Origin: Blasia pusilla
Lineage: Eukaryota; Marchantiophyta; Marchantiopsida; Blasiales
Direction of reading: 5' to 3'
Length of the DNA stretch: 64,000 nt
Assembly (NCBI GenBank): GCA_050084515.1
Contig: CM114272.1
Location: 56,420,001-56,484,000 of the forward strand
Below the pieces are notes generated by a model that was not told where the DNA came from, made no database searches, and worked only from the letters and a program-made list of their open reading frames with translations. Of this stretch, positions 9,347 through 17,524 are shown one piece after another (the first letter of the stretch is position 1; every line of letters starts with the position of its first letter). A program made the position numbers and the translations under genes.

Positions 9347-9765
9347 CAACACGTCGGACTCCGACGAGTTGCTTTCAGCCAAAAACATTAAAAAAACCTC
9401 CAAACAATTTCGAGTCAAGCAACCCGTCGGACTCCGACGGTTTGCTTTGGGCCAAAAACATACTAAACTTATGGTCAGTCGAACAACTCGTCGGAGTCCG
9501 ACGAGTTGCTTTCTTCAAAAAACATCCTGAAAAGGCGGCGAGTCGAGCAACCCGTCGGACTCCGACGGGTTGCTTTGGGCCAAAAACTTACTAAACCTGT
9601 GGTCAGTCGAACAACTCGTCGGAGTCCGACGAGTTGCTTTCGGCAAAAAATAACCTAACCCATTCATCAATCGAGCAACTCGTCGGAGTCTGACGAGTTG
9701 CGTTTGTCCAAAAGCATCCCAACAACAGTGCCGACCCAAACAACTTGTCGCAGTCCGACGGTTTG
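9347..9765. repeat. 64-bp tandem array with palindromic cores (7 units)
   Basis: Palindromes start at 9347, 9420, 9484, 9548, 9612, 9676 and 9741, so the last six are 64-65 bp apart. The spacers are related (GGCCAAAAACATACTAAAC; GGCCAAAAACTTACTAAAC; GTCAGTCGA), which shows true tandem units. Cores alternate between CAACCCGTCGG/CCGACGGGTTG and CAACTCGTCGG/CCGACGAGTTG, both self-complementary. The array fills the gap between the ParB-like block and the next coding block. Confidence 0.9.
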
Positions 9766-9779
9766 CAGCAAGAAGATAC

Positions 9780-10256
9780 TTACGTGTTCATGGCATGCAT
9801 TGCCATCTCCACCGTCGCCATGTGATGAGGGAATGGATGAAGGACCACTGCCTTCACGCAAAAATGTGCCTCCAAGGAGTTGGGCCGCTCCTCTGCAAAC
9901 TTGGTCCACACCATGAACCTGTGATTTCCATCCCAGATGAAGAAATACAGATTCCTCATCCAGCTGAATTCCGTGCCCTCTACTTGCCTTCTAAAATCCT
10001 GGTCTCTCATCCTTTAGAATGTGTCGAGCTTATCCAAGTCCTCCTCCGTAACCAGGGCTTGGGTTCCATGCTCGTCGTAAGGCTGAACATAGAAGGGAGG
10101 AAAGCTGTCGACGTAGGATGCTATCGCCGTTGATTGTTTAAGCTTCGCGATGTCCTCGTCGGACTGAATTTCGCGGACGTATTCCATTGTCCGCAATCGG
10201 CAGAGTGGAATCCTCGGGGCGTTGTGGCCCTCCATCAGTGCCATCTGCTTTACCAC
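9780..10256 (-). pseudogene. ParB/sulfiredoxin-like N-terminal domain
   Basis: The minus strand reads NAPRIPLCRLRTMEYVREIQ, then SDEDIAKLKQSTAIASYVDS and FPPFYVQPYDEHG. After an in-frame stop near 10014 it continues as FSWMRNLYFFIWDGNHRFMV, then HFCVKAVVLHPFPHHMATVE. This is the ParB-N pattern: an 'ip...i.p..R' strand, an 'i..L..Si...G...P..v' helix-turn region, and the hallmark Asp-Gly-Asn-His-Arg followed by a helix. In bacteria and phages ParB-N domains are often fused or linked to beta-class DNA methyltransferases, which fits the downstream blocks. The stop inside the domain marks this copy as broken, unless a short intron removes it. Confidence 0.6.
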
Positions 10257-10259
10257 CTG

Positions 10260-10978
10260 TCAGAGCCGGGACAAGATCAATAAGCTACACTGAATTCCGA
10301 GTGAATTGCAATTCACATAATTCAAAAAACCCAGATCCTCTCTTACCCGCTCGAAAATTGGGTCGGTTTCTTGACTAGCCAACTTGTTTGAGACAGCAGC
10401 TGGAAAATCGACTGGGAACTCATCGATCCGATAGAGGTCGATGTCTTCCGCCGGGCTTGGAGACGAGAATGACCGCTCTCCGGCTTCTTCGGCAATGGCG
10501 GTCCTCATGACCTCATCGTCCGTGATTTGAACTTCTGGCGTTTCCGCTATGTTGATTGTGTCCGGGACTTCATCGGGGACATTTCCCGCATCTCAACACT
10601 TTCGGTTGGACGGGCAAGGCTGTCATCAATGGCTATTGCTTTTTCCCTCCTCGCTTTAGCTAATTCTGCTTTCCTCACCGACGCGTCCAGACGCTTCTTT
10701 TCTCTCTTTTCGTCGGCGATCCTTTTCTTCAAGGCCTGCGACGTCTCACCCTCTACGTTCTATCTATCGAGCGCCTCTTGAACACGTCTCGCAAGAAGCT
10801 CCTGGTTGTGCATCTTTGCTTCCCTTTCCCGCTCCTCGATTTCTTGCTGCCTAATTTCATTCGCCGAACGAGGCCCTGGAGATGCTGACGCAGGAGTCCT
10901 AATGGACTCTGGAGTGAAGCTCCCACACTTGTTTGCTTGAGATTTTTTCCTCGTCATTTTTCCCGGAGATGCCTCCAC
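10260..10978 (-). pseudogene. Charged coiled-coil N-terminal region of the ParB/methyltransferase gene
   Basis: The block starts MEASPGKMTRKKSQANKCGS and continues through NEIRQQEIEEREREAKMHNQ and then EKREKKRLDASVRKAELAKA, a long Glu/Lys/Arg heptad-like stretch typical of coiled coils. It then passes to an acidic segment, SPAEDIDLYRIDEFPVDFP. An in-frame TAG lies near 10760 and a second break near 10545. It immediately precedes the ParB-like block, and a TATA box on the same strand lies about 260 bp upstream (11241-11248). No enzymatic motif is seen. Confidence 0.45.
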
Positions 10979-11059
10979 CTATGTCCACGATGAATTTCTT
11001 GATCAGTCGCCTGTTTGATGTCGAGATGAGTCGCCTTGATGGGTAGCTCGAATCGTCTC

Positions 11060-11140
11060 GCGATCATTTAGTCAAACCGTCTCGCTCTCGTTCGGTCGAA
11101 CCGTCTCGCTCTCGTTCCCTCGTATCGACTCGCGATGACT
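11060..11140. repeat. Short tandem repeat CGTCTCGCTCTCGTT
   Basis: The unit AACCGTCTCGCTCTCGTTC occurs about two to three times in tandem between 11068 and 11120, with related CGTCTCGCGAT nearby. It lies between the minus-strand start and its TATA box, so it is probably 5'-leader sequence. Confidence 0.6.
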
Positions 11141-11240
11141 CGCCGTGTGAAATGCCCCTTGGTATCTCATCAGCTGCTGCGCGGGAGAGAGTGGAATGCA
11201 GATCGCGAAATGAGAAACCAGAAATGAGCTATTTCTGCCC

Positions 11241-11248
11241 TATTTATA
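11241..11248 (-). promoter_or_regulatory. TATA box for the minus-strand ParB/methyltransferase gene
   Basis: On the minus strand the sequence reads AGTATAAATAGGGC, a canonical plant TATA box, about 260 bp upstream of the first Met at 10978. The corresponding plus-strand gene has its own TATA at 12062, making a divergent pair. Confidence 0.5.
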
Positions 11249-11338
11249 CTTTTCTAGCCGTTGGGCTGACCGTTGGGTCCCGTTGTCCTTTCGACGGCGA
11301 CGTGCTGGCCGTTACGGAAGTCCCGACGTGAATAATGG

Positions 11339-11833
11339 CAACCCGTCGGAGTCCGACAGGTTGCGCGCCTCCGCCGTCTTCGGACAAGAACGGGGCGTAC
11401 TCGCGCAACCCATCGGAGACCGACATGTTGCGCGCCTCCAGCGTCTTCGGACAAGAACGGGACGTACCCGCGCAATCCATCGGAGACCGTTGGGTTGCAC
11501 GCTTCCCTCGTCAAGGGTTAACAACGCGGGCTTCCCGCGCAACTTGTCGGAGTCCGACACGTTGCACGCTTCCTTCATGTAAGCGAAACAAGGCGAGGCC
11601 CTTGCGCAACCCGTCGGAGGGCGACGGGTTGCACGCCTCGCCATCTTTAGGCAAATAGGTGTGGCACCCGCGGAACTTGTCGGGAACAGACGGTTTGGAC
11701 GCCTCTGGCATCTTCGGGCAAGAAGGAGCGATATCCGAGCAACTCATCGGAGAGCGACGGGTTGCCAGCTTTGACCATGTTTGCGTTTGAAGGTAAGGCA
11801 GAAGCATGCAACCCGTCGAAGCCGACGGGTTGC
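11339..11833. repeat. 67-bp tandem array with palindromic cores (8 units)
   Basis: Cores start at 11339, 11406, 11473, 11540, 11607, 11673, 11740 and 11809, giving spacings of 67, 67, 67, 67, 66, 67 and 69. Spacers share GCGCGCCTCC and CGTCTTCGGACAAGAACGGG motifs. Cores are more decayed than in the 64-bp array. The array sits in the intergenic region between the two divergent genes, beyond the minus-strand TATA box. Confidence 0.9.
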
Positions 11834-12061
11834 AGGCTTTGCTTAGCTTGGGTTAATTGTTGAGTTACCAGGACTCCGACGGGTTCCAACAAAATGAAGT
11901 GTGCTTCGCAACCCACGTCTCTACTTCCCAAATCCGGTAACACATTGCAACAGAATTGAATCTGTTGCAACAGAATTGGATCCATTGTGTCAGACAATGT
12001 CACCTACCGAACTTCATCTTGTCAGTAAAAATCTGTCAGGAGTATCTGTTTTCCTATTCAC

Positions 12062-12069
12062 TATAAATT
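12062..12069 (+). promoter_or_regulatory. TATA box for the plus-strand transposase-like gene
   Basis: CACTATAAATTAAAATTTC is followed by a pyrimidine-rich TCTCATTCTCATTCTC initiator-type stretch and then the first ATG at 12132, 70 bp downstream. Spacing suits a plant core promoter. Confidence 0.5.
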
Positions 12070-12131
12070 AAAATTTCTCATTCTCATTCTCTTTCTCATT
12101 CTCACCCTCCTCCCGTACGAAATTTCTGGGA

Positions 12132-12812
12132 ATGGATAATTATGTGAAGCTCACTTGTGGCAGTCATCTGGCGGCCCTTCCTCAATCAGAAATCATTCGA
12201 CCGCAAGCTTGTGAGTCTTTCATAGCAGTGGATGAAAATTTTCTCTCTGTTCGATTTCTTCTCCAAATTGGAACCATCTTTGTATCCAAAGATGTTAGGG
12301 TGGACGGTACGGAGGACATAATAGGTGAGACAGTCCAGCCAGTGACTGCAGACCGTAAAGTATGGAATCTCCTACCTCTAGCAAATGGTCAATACAAAGT
12401 TTACGGCCTGCCCCTGAATTCGTCTGTTTCCCAAGTAGACGGTGGAGAATTTCCTAGTGCTCCGAGCTCTACGTTTGCAACTCCTAGCCCAGTACATCCG
12501 GCTTCGACTCCAACTTCACACGCTCGTATCAATGTTGTTCTTCCTGAAGAGATTCCGGATGTTATCAACCTCAGTGGATCTGTCGGACACCAACCGGGCC
12601 CTCTGTCCGCCTACTCGTTCCTCTTGCGAGTATCAGGCAATAGTTTGCTTTTGTATCTGGCCTTGAAAATGTTCAAGCACATTCTTGTCGACGAGCTGCC
12701 ACCCACGTACGATGGTAATTGCATTTTTGAGTTGCCTCCACTTGCTGCTCCTGGTCAAAAGAAAGACGGAGGACGCCTGAAGGGTATGGACAGAAAGTCT
12801 GATTGTCATTGA
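12132..12812 (+). pseudogene. N-terminal block of the transposase-like gene, function unknown
   Basis: The 226-codon block begins MDNYVKLTCGSHLAALPQSE. The ATG was chosen for its position 70 bp after a TATA box and pyrimidine stretch. It has no motif I recognise. The middle is Ser/Pro/Thr-rich (PSAPSSTFATPSPVHPASTP), like a disordered linker. It is followed after a frame change by a Cys-rich segment and then the RNase-H-like block, so it is probably the N-terminus of the same protein. Confidence 0.45.
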
Positions 12813-12823
12813 TGGTGTAGGCT

Positions 12824-13190
12824 TCAACGGACTAGTGCTTCAATTCCAGATGGTCCTTGGATTGTCTCCCGCCGCCAATGCGTGGGAGCCTTGGAGTGTA
12901 GAAGTCCAGCATGCCTGTATCTAGAGCGCAATGGGCGAGTCAATACGTCGCAATTCCCCCAAGAATGCAGAAACTCCATACGAGGTCGGTGCCACCATAC
13001 CGCCGGGAGGCCATCGATGTCCTCATTGTCAGGCATCGCCCTTCTACATTGGAGCGTGTCCTGCATACATATTTTTCATTGTCCACGACTTGGGCTCCAC
13101 GTCAGAGTACACAAGGCTGGCAGTTCATGTTGGCTCCCACACTCATCATGTGACCGATGCAATTTAGAGACACATCAAGGAGGATGTGGC
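12824..13190 (+). pseudogene. Cys/His-rich zinc-binding segment of the transposase-like gene
   Basis: One frame reads WCRLQRTS...RRQCVGALECRSPACLYLER, with four Cys. It then shifts to the frame reading GGHRCPHCQASPFYIGACPA, YIFFIVHDLGSTSEYTRLAV and HVGSHTHHV, ending at a TAG near 13165. The CxxC...C and HxGxHxH spacing looks like a zinc-binding domain placed before the RNase-H-like core, as in several eukaryotic DNA transposases. At least one frameshift and one stop interrupt it. Confidence 0.45.
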
Positions 13191-14091
13191 GAAGAAAGTT
13201 GCCAAGGTCTACAGAAACTCTCCGGGTTCAAAGCCCGGAGTGATCAAGCTCACAACGGCATCACAAATTTGTGAACAATTGCTTGGAATCCCTAGACAGG
13301 GCGAGGTCACGGCGGCTGAGGAGAAACAACTTTGGGAAAATCTCGCATTTCTCGCTGATCCTAAATGCTTCTGGAATTTGCTGCGTCAAATACGAGTTCT
13401 GGATGGAAAGACGGCCGAAATGGATGCCATCGCCAGAATCAAGGCCAACTCCAGATTTCCATTCATTCAGAGATGGCAGTTCATGGGCCAAGGAGGCGAG
13501 GGATCCAGGGCCTATGTCTTCAAAATGTCAACCACAGGTCCGTCGAGTGGCCTCGATCTTATAGATCGAATGAGGGAAGGGGAAGATCTTTACGGCAGTT
13601 GGGTAAGCTTTGATATTTGCTACAGAGAGCTGAACGGATGGTTGACGATGGGTGCTCATGTTTATGACCATGTGGAGAAGGGACTCAAAACTATATTTGT
13701 CTGTGAAGTAAAGGCAGAAGAGGTTGGCAGTTTGAAGATGTGCTGGTTACTCTTATTGGAGGTGGTGAAGGAAAACAAAAGGCCACCTCCGGAAATTTAT
13801 GGGTTCATGGCGGACAATGCACAACCTGGGTGGATTGCTATCGGGGAAGTGTTCTGGGGTGGAGAGGTTCAACCGGAGAGGGAAAGGTCGGATGCTTTCC
13901 ATAGGCAACAGTCTGTGACCCAGTACACCAAATCTTGCATCAAGGAGAATAAGAGGACAAAACATGTCACTCTACTCCAACGCTGCAAGGACAGCAAAAC
14001 CTTAAAGCCATGGAATGCCGGGAAGAACTTCATGGGTGGTGGAGGAAGCATGCGATTGAGGGGAAGTACAAAGAGTTGTGCTCTTGGTTGA
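13186..14091 (+). pseudogene. RNase-H-like transposase core candidate
   Basis: A 301-codon block. After a helical region (ITTASQICEQLLG-type, residues 25-120) it reads GSWVSFDICYRELNGWLTMG, AHVYDHVEKGLKTIFVCEVK and IYGFMADNAQPGWIAIGEVF. A strand-borne Asp (SFD), a second acidic strand and a 'f.aD.a..gw.Ai..vF' segment resemble the D...D layout of MULE-type RNase-H-fold transposases, where the second Asp precedes 'A...vFP'. The expected downstream C..H and catalytic Glu are not clear. An open frame of this length in an otherwise broken gene suggests relatively recent decay. The superfamily is unproven. Confidence 0.5.
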
Positions 14092-14244
14092 GTTGGTGGA
14101 CTGTACGTATGAGACAATGGGGAAACTTCATGCGGCAAGTGAGTTCACTATTTTGTCTTGTCAAGCTCACGCTGAGAATTGTTTGTAAAGTTGCAGCTCA
14201 AGTTGAGAAGTGTGGGAACTATAGGGATTTCAAACCGAAAAAAC

Positions 14245-14465
14245 CAAGCAAGCTGTCGGATGCGATGGGTTGCCCGAGTGTGCAACCCGACGGAAAACGA
14301 CGGGTCGTAGAGTCGTTCATGGGATGCCTCGGCCTTGCAACCCGTTTGAATTCAACGGGTTGTAGTAGGTGGGTTTAGGGTTGCAACACGTCGGGACCCG
14401 ACGGGTCGGAGAGTCGTTCATGGTATTCCTAGGCCTTGCAACCCATCTGGTTCCAACAGGTAGCT
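14245..14465. repeat. Palindrome cluster in the transposase-like gene
   Basis: Five decayed copies begin near 14247, 14282, 14337, 14384 and 14437. A longer unit (GAGTCGTTCATGG...CCT.GGCCTTGCAACCC) occurs twice. The cluster separates two coding blocks and is a plausible intron or insertion. Confidence 0.7.
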
Positions 14466-14534
14466 TATGTCTTTGACTGCTGAGTTATTTTCGTTCCCTT
14501 CTAACATTGCCGTCGTTGCAGGGATTGAACGTTC

Positions 14535-14800
14535 ATGAAAATGCCCTCTGCCCCAACACAAGTGGAGCAGAAAGTGTTCATTCCTCTTGGAGGTCGTCAC
14601 AAGCATGCCAACGAATTTCACTTGTGGAGGCATGCCAACAAGACCAGGCAAGAGCAATGCTACAGTCTGCAGCATCCCATATCTTCCTCACAAAAGACAT
14701 AACAAAAAGAAGGGGGCCGTCGATCTACGAGCTCTATGTCAGGGCGGCTGTGAGATCTGGTGATGAAAAAATGTATGTGGAAGCCTTCAACCGGTGAGTA
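14535..14800 (+). pseudogene. Short coding-like block of the transposase-like gene
   Basis: One frame reads VEQKVFIPLGGRHKHANEFH, then LWRHANKTRQEQCYSLQHP, before stops near 14700. Basic and His-rich, no domain recognised. It lies between palindrome-bearing DNA and the next coding block. Confidence 0.3.
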
Positions 14801-14875
14801 GCTGGAACTCCCCTCGAGCAAGACATACACATTGGTGGGGATATTCGTGGGCGGGTTTCAAGACGTCCCATTCAG

Positions 14876-15577
14876 ATGGTGGTAGAGCAATCCGAGCGAG
14901 ACTCGTGGAGACCAGATAAGTATCTTGACTTCAAGCAGGTGAAGAGGCAGCATCGAGGAACGAATCCGGTGATTGATTTGGATGAGGAAATTACGCCGCC
15001 CAGGTATTCGGGGACCCCAGACCCGTCCCAAATCCGTGATGGAGTTACTTCTCCAAAATCAGTGAATGTTTTATTTCAAAAGCCCTCCGTTGCTGGAAGT
15101 TCGCAACATCCTGTCACTAGGATGGTTCAACAATATGGGATTCCGGTAATGGAGGTGGATTGCAACCTAAAACGGTGGCATATATCTTGGAGCAACCCAG
15201 GACGTGGACCCACCTGCAGGGCAAGATCTGATGGCATAAGGAGAGCATGCGGCACTTTCCTAAATAAGAACTGTACAAGGACTGGACGACCACTGCGTGG
15301 GTTTTGGGGACTCAAAACCTTTGATCGTTTCATGAGGACCGGGGATCAATTGAAGTACTTCCTCTGCCCAAATGAATCTTGCGCTTTCCGGAAGTCTTAT
15401 CCGGCTGCCATTGGAGCTCCGAGGAATACCCCCACGATTTGGCCCATCGCCGCAGGTACGAACTGCTCTCAAGACGAAGTGGACAATCTTACAAGTGCCG
15501 GTTTCAGACTCGTAGACGGGGGAAGTTCGGAGCATGTTAGATTGAGACCTTCGATTTCGTATTCAACCCAAGATTGA
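14876..15577 (+). pseudogene. Cys-rich block of the transposase-like gene
   Basis: A 233-codon block. Residues 1-90 are hydrophilic. Residues 95-200 hold several Cys (CNLKRWHISW, CRARSDGIRRACGTFLNKNC, LCPNESCAFRKSYP) with an ordered CxxxxC look, suggesting a second zinc-binding region. It runs to a stop at 15577 and the SWIM block follows in another frame within 10 bases. Confidence 0.4.
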
Positions 15578-15584
15578 TGTCAAC

Positions 15585-16019
15585 ATGTACCCGGAGAAGG
15601 TGGATGATCTCAATCCACTATTTCTGTTTGAGTCTAGAAATGGGGTGAAGAGAAACAGAATGTGTAGGCCAACGGTGGAGAGAGCAAAGCGAATTGCATC
15701 AGCTCGGGAGGCAAAAATGGAGATCATCGCCACGAAAGATGTCTTGAGTGTCAATGGAATAGGAAGGATGTATTGGGTCAGGAACAACAGTGTAAATTCA
15801 AGTGTCATAGGGGTGTATGTGGTGCACATCTGTTGCTTTCCCACATGTTCATGTGATGACTTTGTCCAAAGAGAGACAAGTGGCAAAAGGTATTTCCCTT
15901 GTAAGCACATATACTATGTGTTGCTGGTAGTTTTAAGAGCGTCGGAGGTAGGAGTAGGAATCCACCAACCAGTTCTGTCCCTCAAAGAAGTGCGAAGTAT
16001 TTTAAACAAACCACTTTGA
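15585..16019 (+). pseudogene. SWIM zinc-finger block of the transposase-like gene
   Basis: A 144-codon block ending in TGA at 16017-16019. Residues about 90-115 read HICCFPTCSCDDFVQRETSG, then KRYFPCKHIYYVLLVVL: Cys-x-Cys...Cys-x-His, the SWIM zinc finger. SWIM fingers are typical of MULE transposases and their domesticated relatives (FAR1/FHY3) and also occur in Zisupton-type transposases. They bind DNA or protein. The position at the C-terminus after an RNase-H-like core supports the reading of the whole plus-strand gene as a transposase. Confidence 0.7.
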
Positions 16020-16370
16020 GGATGCAAAATGAGGTTTTAGATTGTACTTTCATTTTTCAAGAACCTTCACTTTGAGCTTGAACTCTATTCAGCCCAGGGC
16101 AAATGGTAGATTGTTTCCAGACCTTGGATGGAAAAAGTGATTGATTCTACACTTATGATTCCACTGATTTTTCAGTTTTGTATATTTTGTGCAATTTGCA
16201 ACCGGTCGGACTCAGATGGGTTGCCAAAATATGGAAGAGAAAAAAAAAATTGTGGGACTGCTTAATAACTGAACAAAAAAGTGCAAAAAAATTCACACAA
16301 AAAGTTTCCTCTCTTCAACCCAACGGAAACTCTCTTCGAAAAAAAGTATCTATTTCCGTTGAAGGTAGTT
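16020..16370. other. Right subterminal region, no gene seen
   Basis: The 3' flank of the SWIM gene is AT-rich. A degenerate palindrome (CAACCGGTCGGACTCAGATGGGTTG) at about 16199 is the last member of the family. An AAAAAAAAAATTG stretch and a small inverted pair (CAACGGAAA / TTTCCGTTG) precede the terminal pyrimidine tract. Confidence 0.5.
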
Positions 16371-16459
16371 TCCTCTCTCCTCTCTCCTCTCTTCCTCTTT
16401 CCTCTCTCCTCTCTCCTCTCTTTCTCTCTTCCTCTCTTCCTCTCCTCTTACCGCACCTC
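16371..16459 (-). repeat. Right terminal region of the 12.3-kb element (imperfect TIR)
   Basis: A long CT-rich tract (TCTCTCCTCTCTTCC repeats) ends in TCTTACCGCACCTC, directly against the target duplication. Read inward it matches the GTAAGAG...GAGAGGAAGAGAGG segment of the left end. Confidence 0.5.
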
Positions 16460-16469
16460 GCCATCCTGC
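16460..16469. repeat. Target-site duplication, right copy
   Basis: GCCATCCTGC, identical to 4131-4140. It encodes Ala-Gly-Trp-Pro of the retrotransposon methyltransferase on the minus strand. Confidence 0.9.
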
Positions 16470-16754
16470 AATCACCAAATCCACAGGACCAACCCTCTCA
16501 AGGTCCTGCGCCCCCAAAAATGCAATATGTGACGGAAAAGCACGCTGGTACCCACGAATAGCTGATGGCGGAAACAACTCAGGATATCTCCACATCAACT
16601 GACCAATATGTTGGGATGAGACTCTCTGGGCCGTATCATCTCGCTCCACATACACGTATCTCCACACAGGAATACCGGCTTGCAACACTGCAGCCAAACC
16701 AATGCTAATCCCACCAAAGAGATATAACACACAAATGTCCTCCAGCGGATACTG
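16470..16754 (-). pseudogene. Cytosine-5 DNA methyltransferase, N-terminal part (retrotransposon-borne)
   Basis: The minus-strand frame reads YLFGGISIGLAAVLQAGIPV (motif I, the SAM-binding 'lFsGiG' loop), WRYVYVERDDTAQRVSSQHI (motif II with its acidic residue), PELFPPSAIRGY and GPVDLVIAGW, which runs into the insertion point just before the catalytic Pro-Cys. A TAA lies near 16753, just upstream of motif I. The rest of the enzyme starts at 4140 on the same strand. It follows the protease/linker segment, so the polyprotein order was gag, protease, methyltransferase, RT. Confidence 0.8.
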
Positions 16755-17189
16755 TTATACAATGGGTGTAGTATCCAAAGGGGATAACCCAACTGGACCA
16801 GAAGTAGGAGTCCCCCGTGGGGCCTCCTCTTCCTCGTGAGGTATAACAGCCTCACACCAAGCCTCCTGCACCAGGCGATCAGCCTCCTGCCGTAGTGCAC
16901 CACCTGAACTCCAAAGTGGCACATCCAGCGATGAGGATGCCACTGCTGCAAAACTAGGGACCTCCTCTACCTCCTCATGCATAGGAGAATCCATAGCAGA
17001 AAGATTACCCTCCAAAAAGTCTCCTAGCCAAGTGACTACTCCACTAAAACCAGCCACAGATGCTAACACTGTTGGGGAAGACCCTCCTAGTCGAGCCCCA
17101 TAAATAAATCTCACAGGAACCTGGCTCATACGTCCATCCCCGGACTGCCAACCAGGTCTATAAGACGCTCTCTTAGTCCAGTAGTCCAT
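16755..17189 (-). pseudogene. Linker between protease and methyltransferase
   Basis: A 144-codon block reading YWTKRASYRPGWQSGDGRMS, then QVPVRFIYGARLGGSSPTVL, and ending SGPVGLSPLDTTPIV just before motif I. The acidic middle (EEVEEVPSFAAVA) looks disordered. It follows the protease block across a stop near 17190. Confidence 0.55.
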
Positions 17190-17513
17190 CTAAAAACCCA
17201 TCTGGTACAATATTGCTCCTCCAACTAGTACGTCATACGACTCGGCTGATGTGACTACTACATGTACTCCCAACCACGAGCTTTCAATCGCATGATCTAG
17301 TCTCAATTGTACAAACAACTTCTCCCGTGTCATGAATTGAGACCTATCATTGGCTCCTCCAAGTGATGTTTGAATCTGGAATGGGCAAGGCTCAAGCTGT
17401 GACCTCCGAATACCCAAACCAATATATGCCGCCTTTCCCAACATCAAAGGTTGGGCACCAGAGTCTAACAAGACTCTATCTGGTCTATACACCTTTCCTA
17501 TAGGACTCACCAA
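17190..17513 (-). pseudogene. Retropepsin-like aspartic protease
   Basis: The block reads RPDRVLLDSGAQPLMLGKAA, the Asp-Ser-Gly-Ala active site of Ty3/gypsy retropepsins preceded by hydrophobic residues. It is followed by SWLGVHVVVTSAESYDVLVG, the second conserved strand with Asp-x-Leu-hydrophobic-Gly. Length (107 codons) suits the domain. In the family this protease matures the gag-pol polyprotein. Stops at both ends show decay. Confidence 0.75.
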
Positions 17514-17524
17514 TCAGAATATCC

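Larger units (their letters stand above)
4141..16459. mobile_element. 12,319-bp DNA transposon inserted in a Ty3/gypsy element
   Basis: The unit is bounded by a 10-bp target duplication and by purine-rich ends. It contains two divergently arranged, decayed multi-block genes: a ParB-like/amino-methyltransferase-like gene (-) and an RNase-H-like plus SWIM zinc-finger gene (+). About 40 short GC-rich palindromes are found throughout and not elsewhere in the window. Duplications of 8-11 bp and SWIM-bearing transposases are features of Mutator-like elements, while Zisupton/KDZ-type elements also use RNase-H-fold transposases with such fingers. Superfamily placement is therefore open. All gene blocks contain stops or frame changes, so this copy looks non-autonomous today. 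Confidence 0.85.

Noticed and set aside
9294-9594. Overlapping open frames rich in ATRRSPTGC / NPSESDGL / QPVGLRRVA words (also 11254-11807, 6567-6794, 14010-14378)
   Set aside because: They are translations of the GC-rich palindromes in several frames on both strands. The periodicity follows the 64/67-bp repeats, not protein domains.
9347-9765. CRISPR array (25-bp repeats at 64-bp spacing)
   Set aside because: Spacers are related to one another, repeats are near-perfect palindromes with paired variants, no cas genes are present and the DNA is eukaryotic.
5976-10978. Bacterial contamination as the source of the ParB/methyltransferase-like gene
   Set aside because: The blocks are split by repeat-filled gaps, have a plant-like TATA box and lie inside an insertion with an exact target duplication in a plant retrotransposon.
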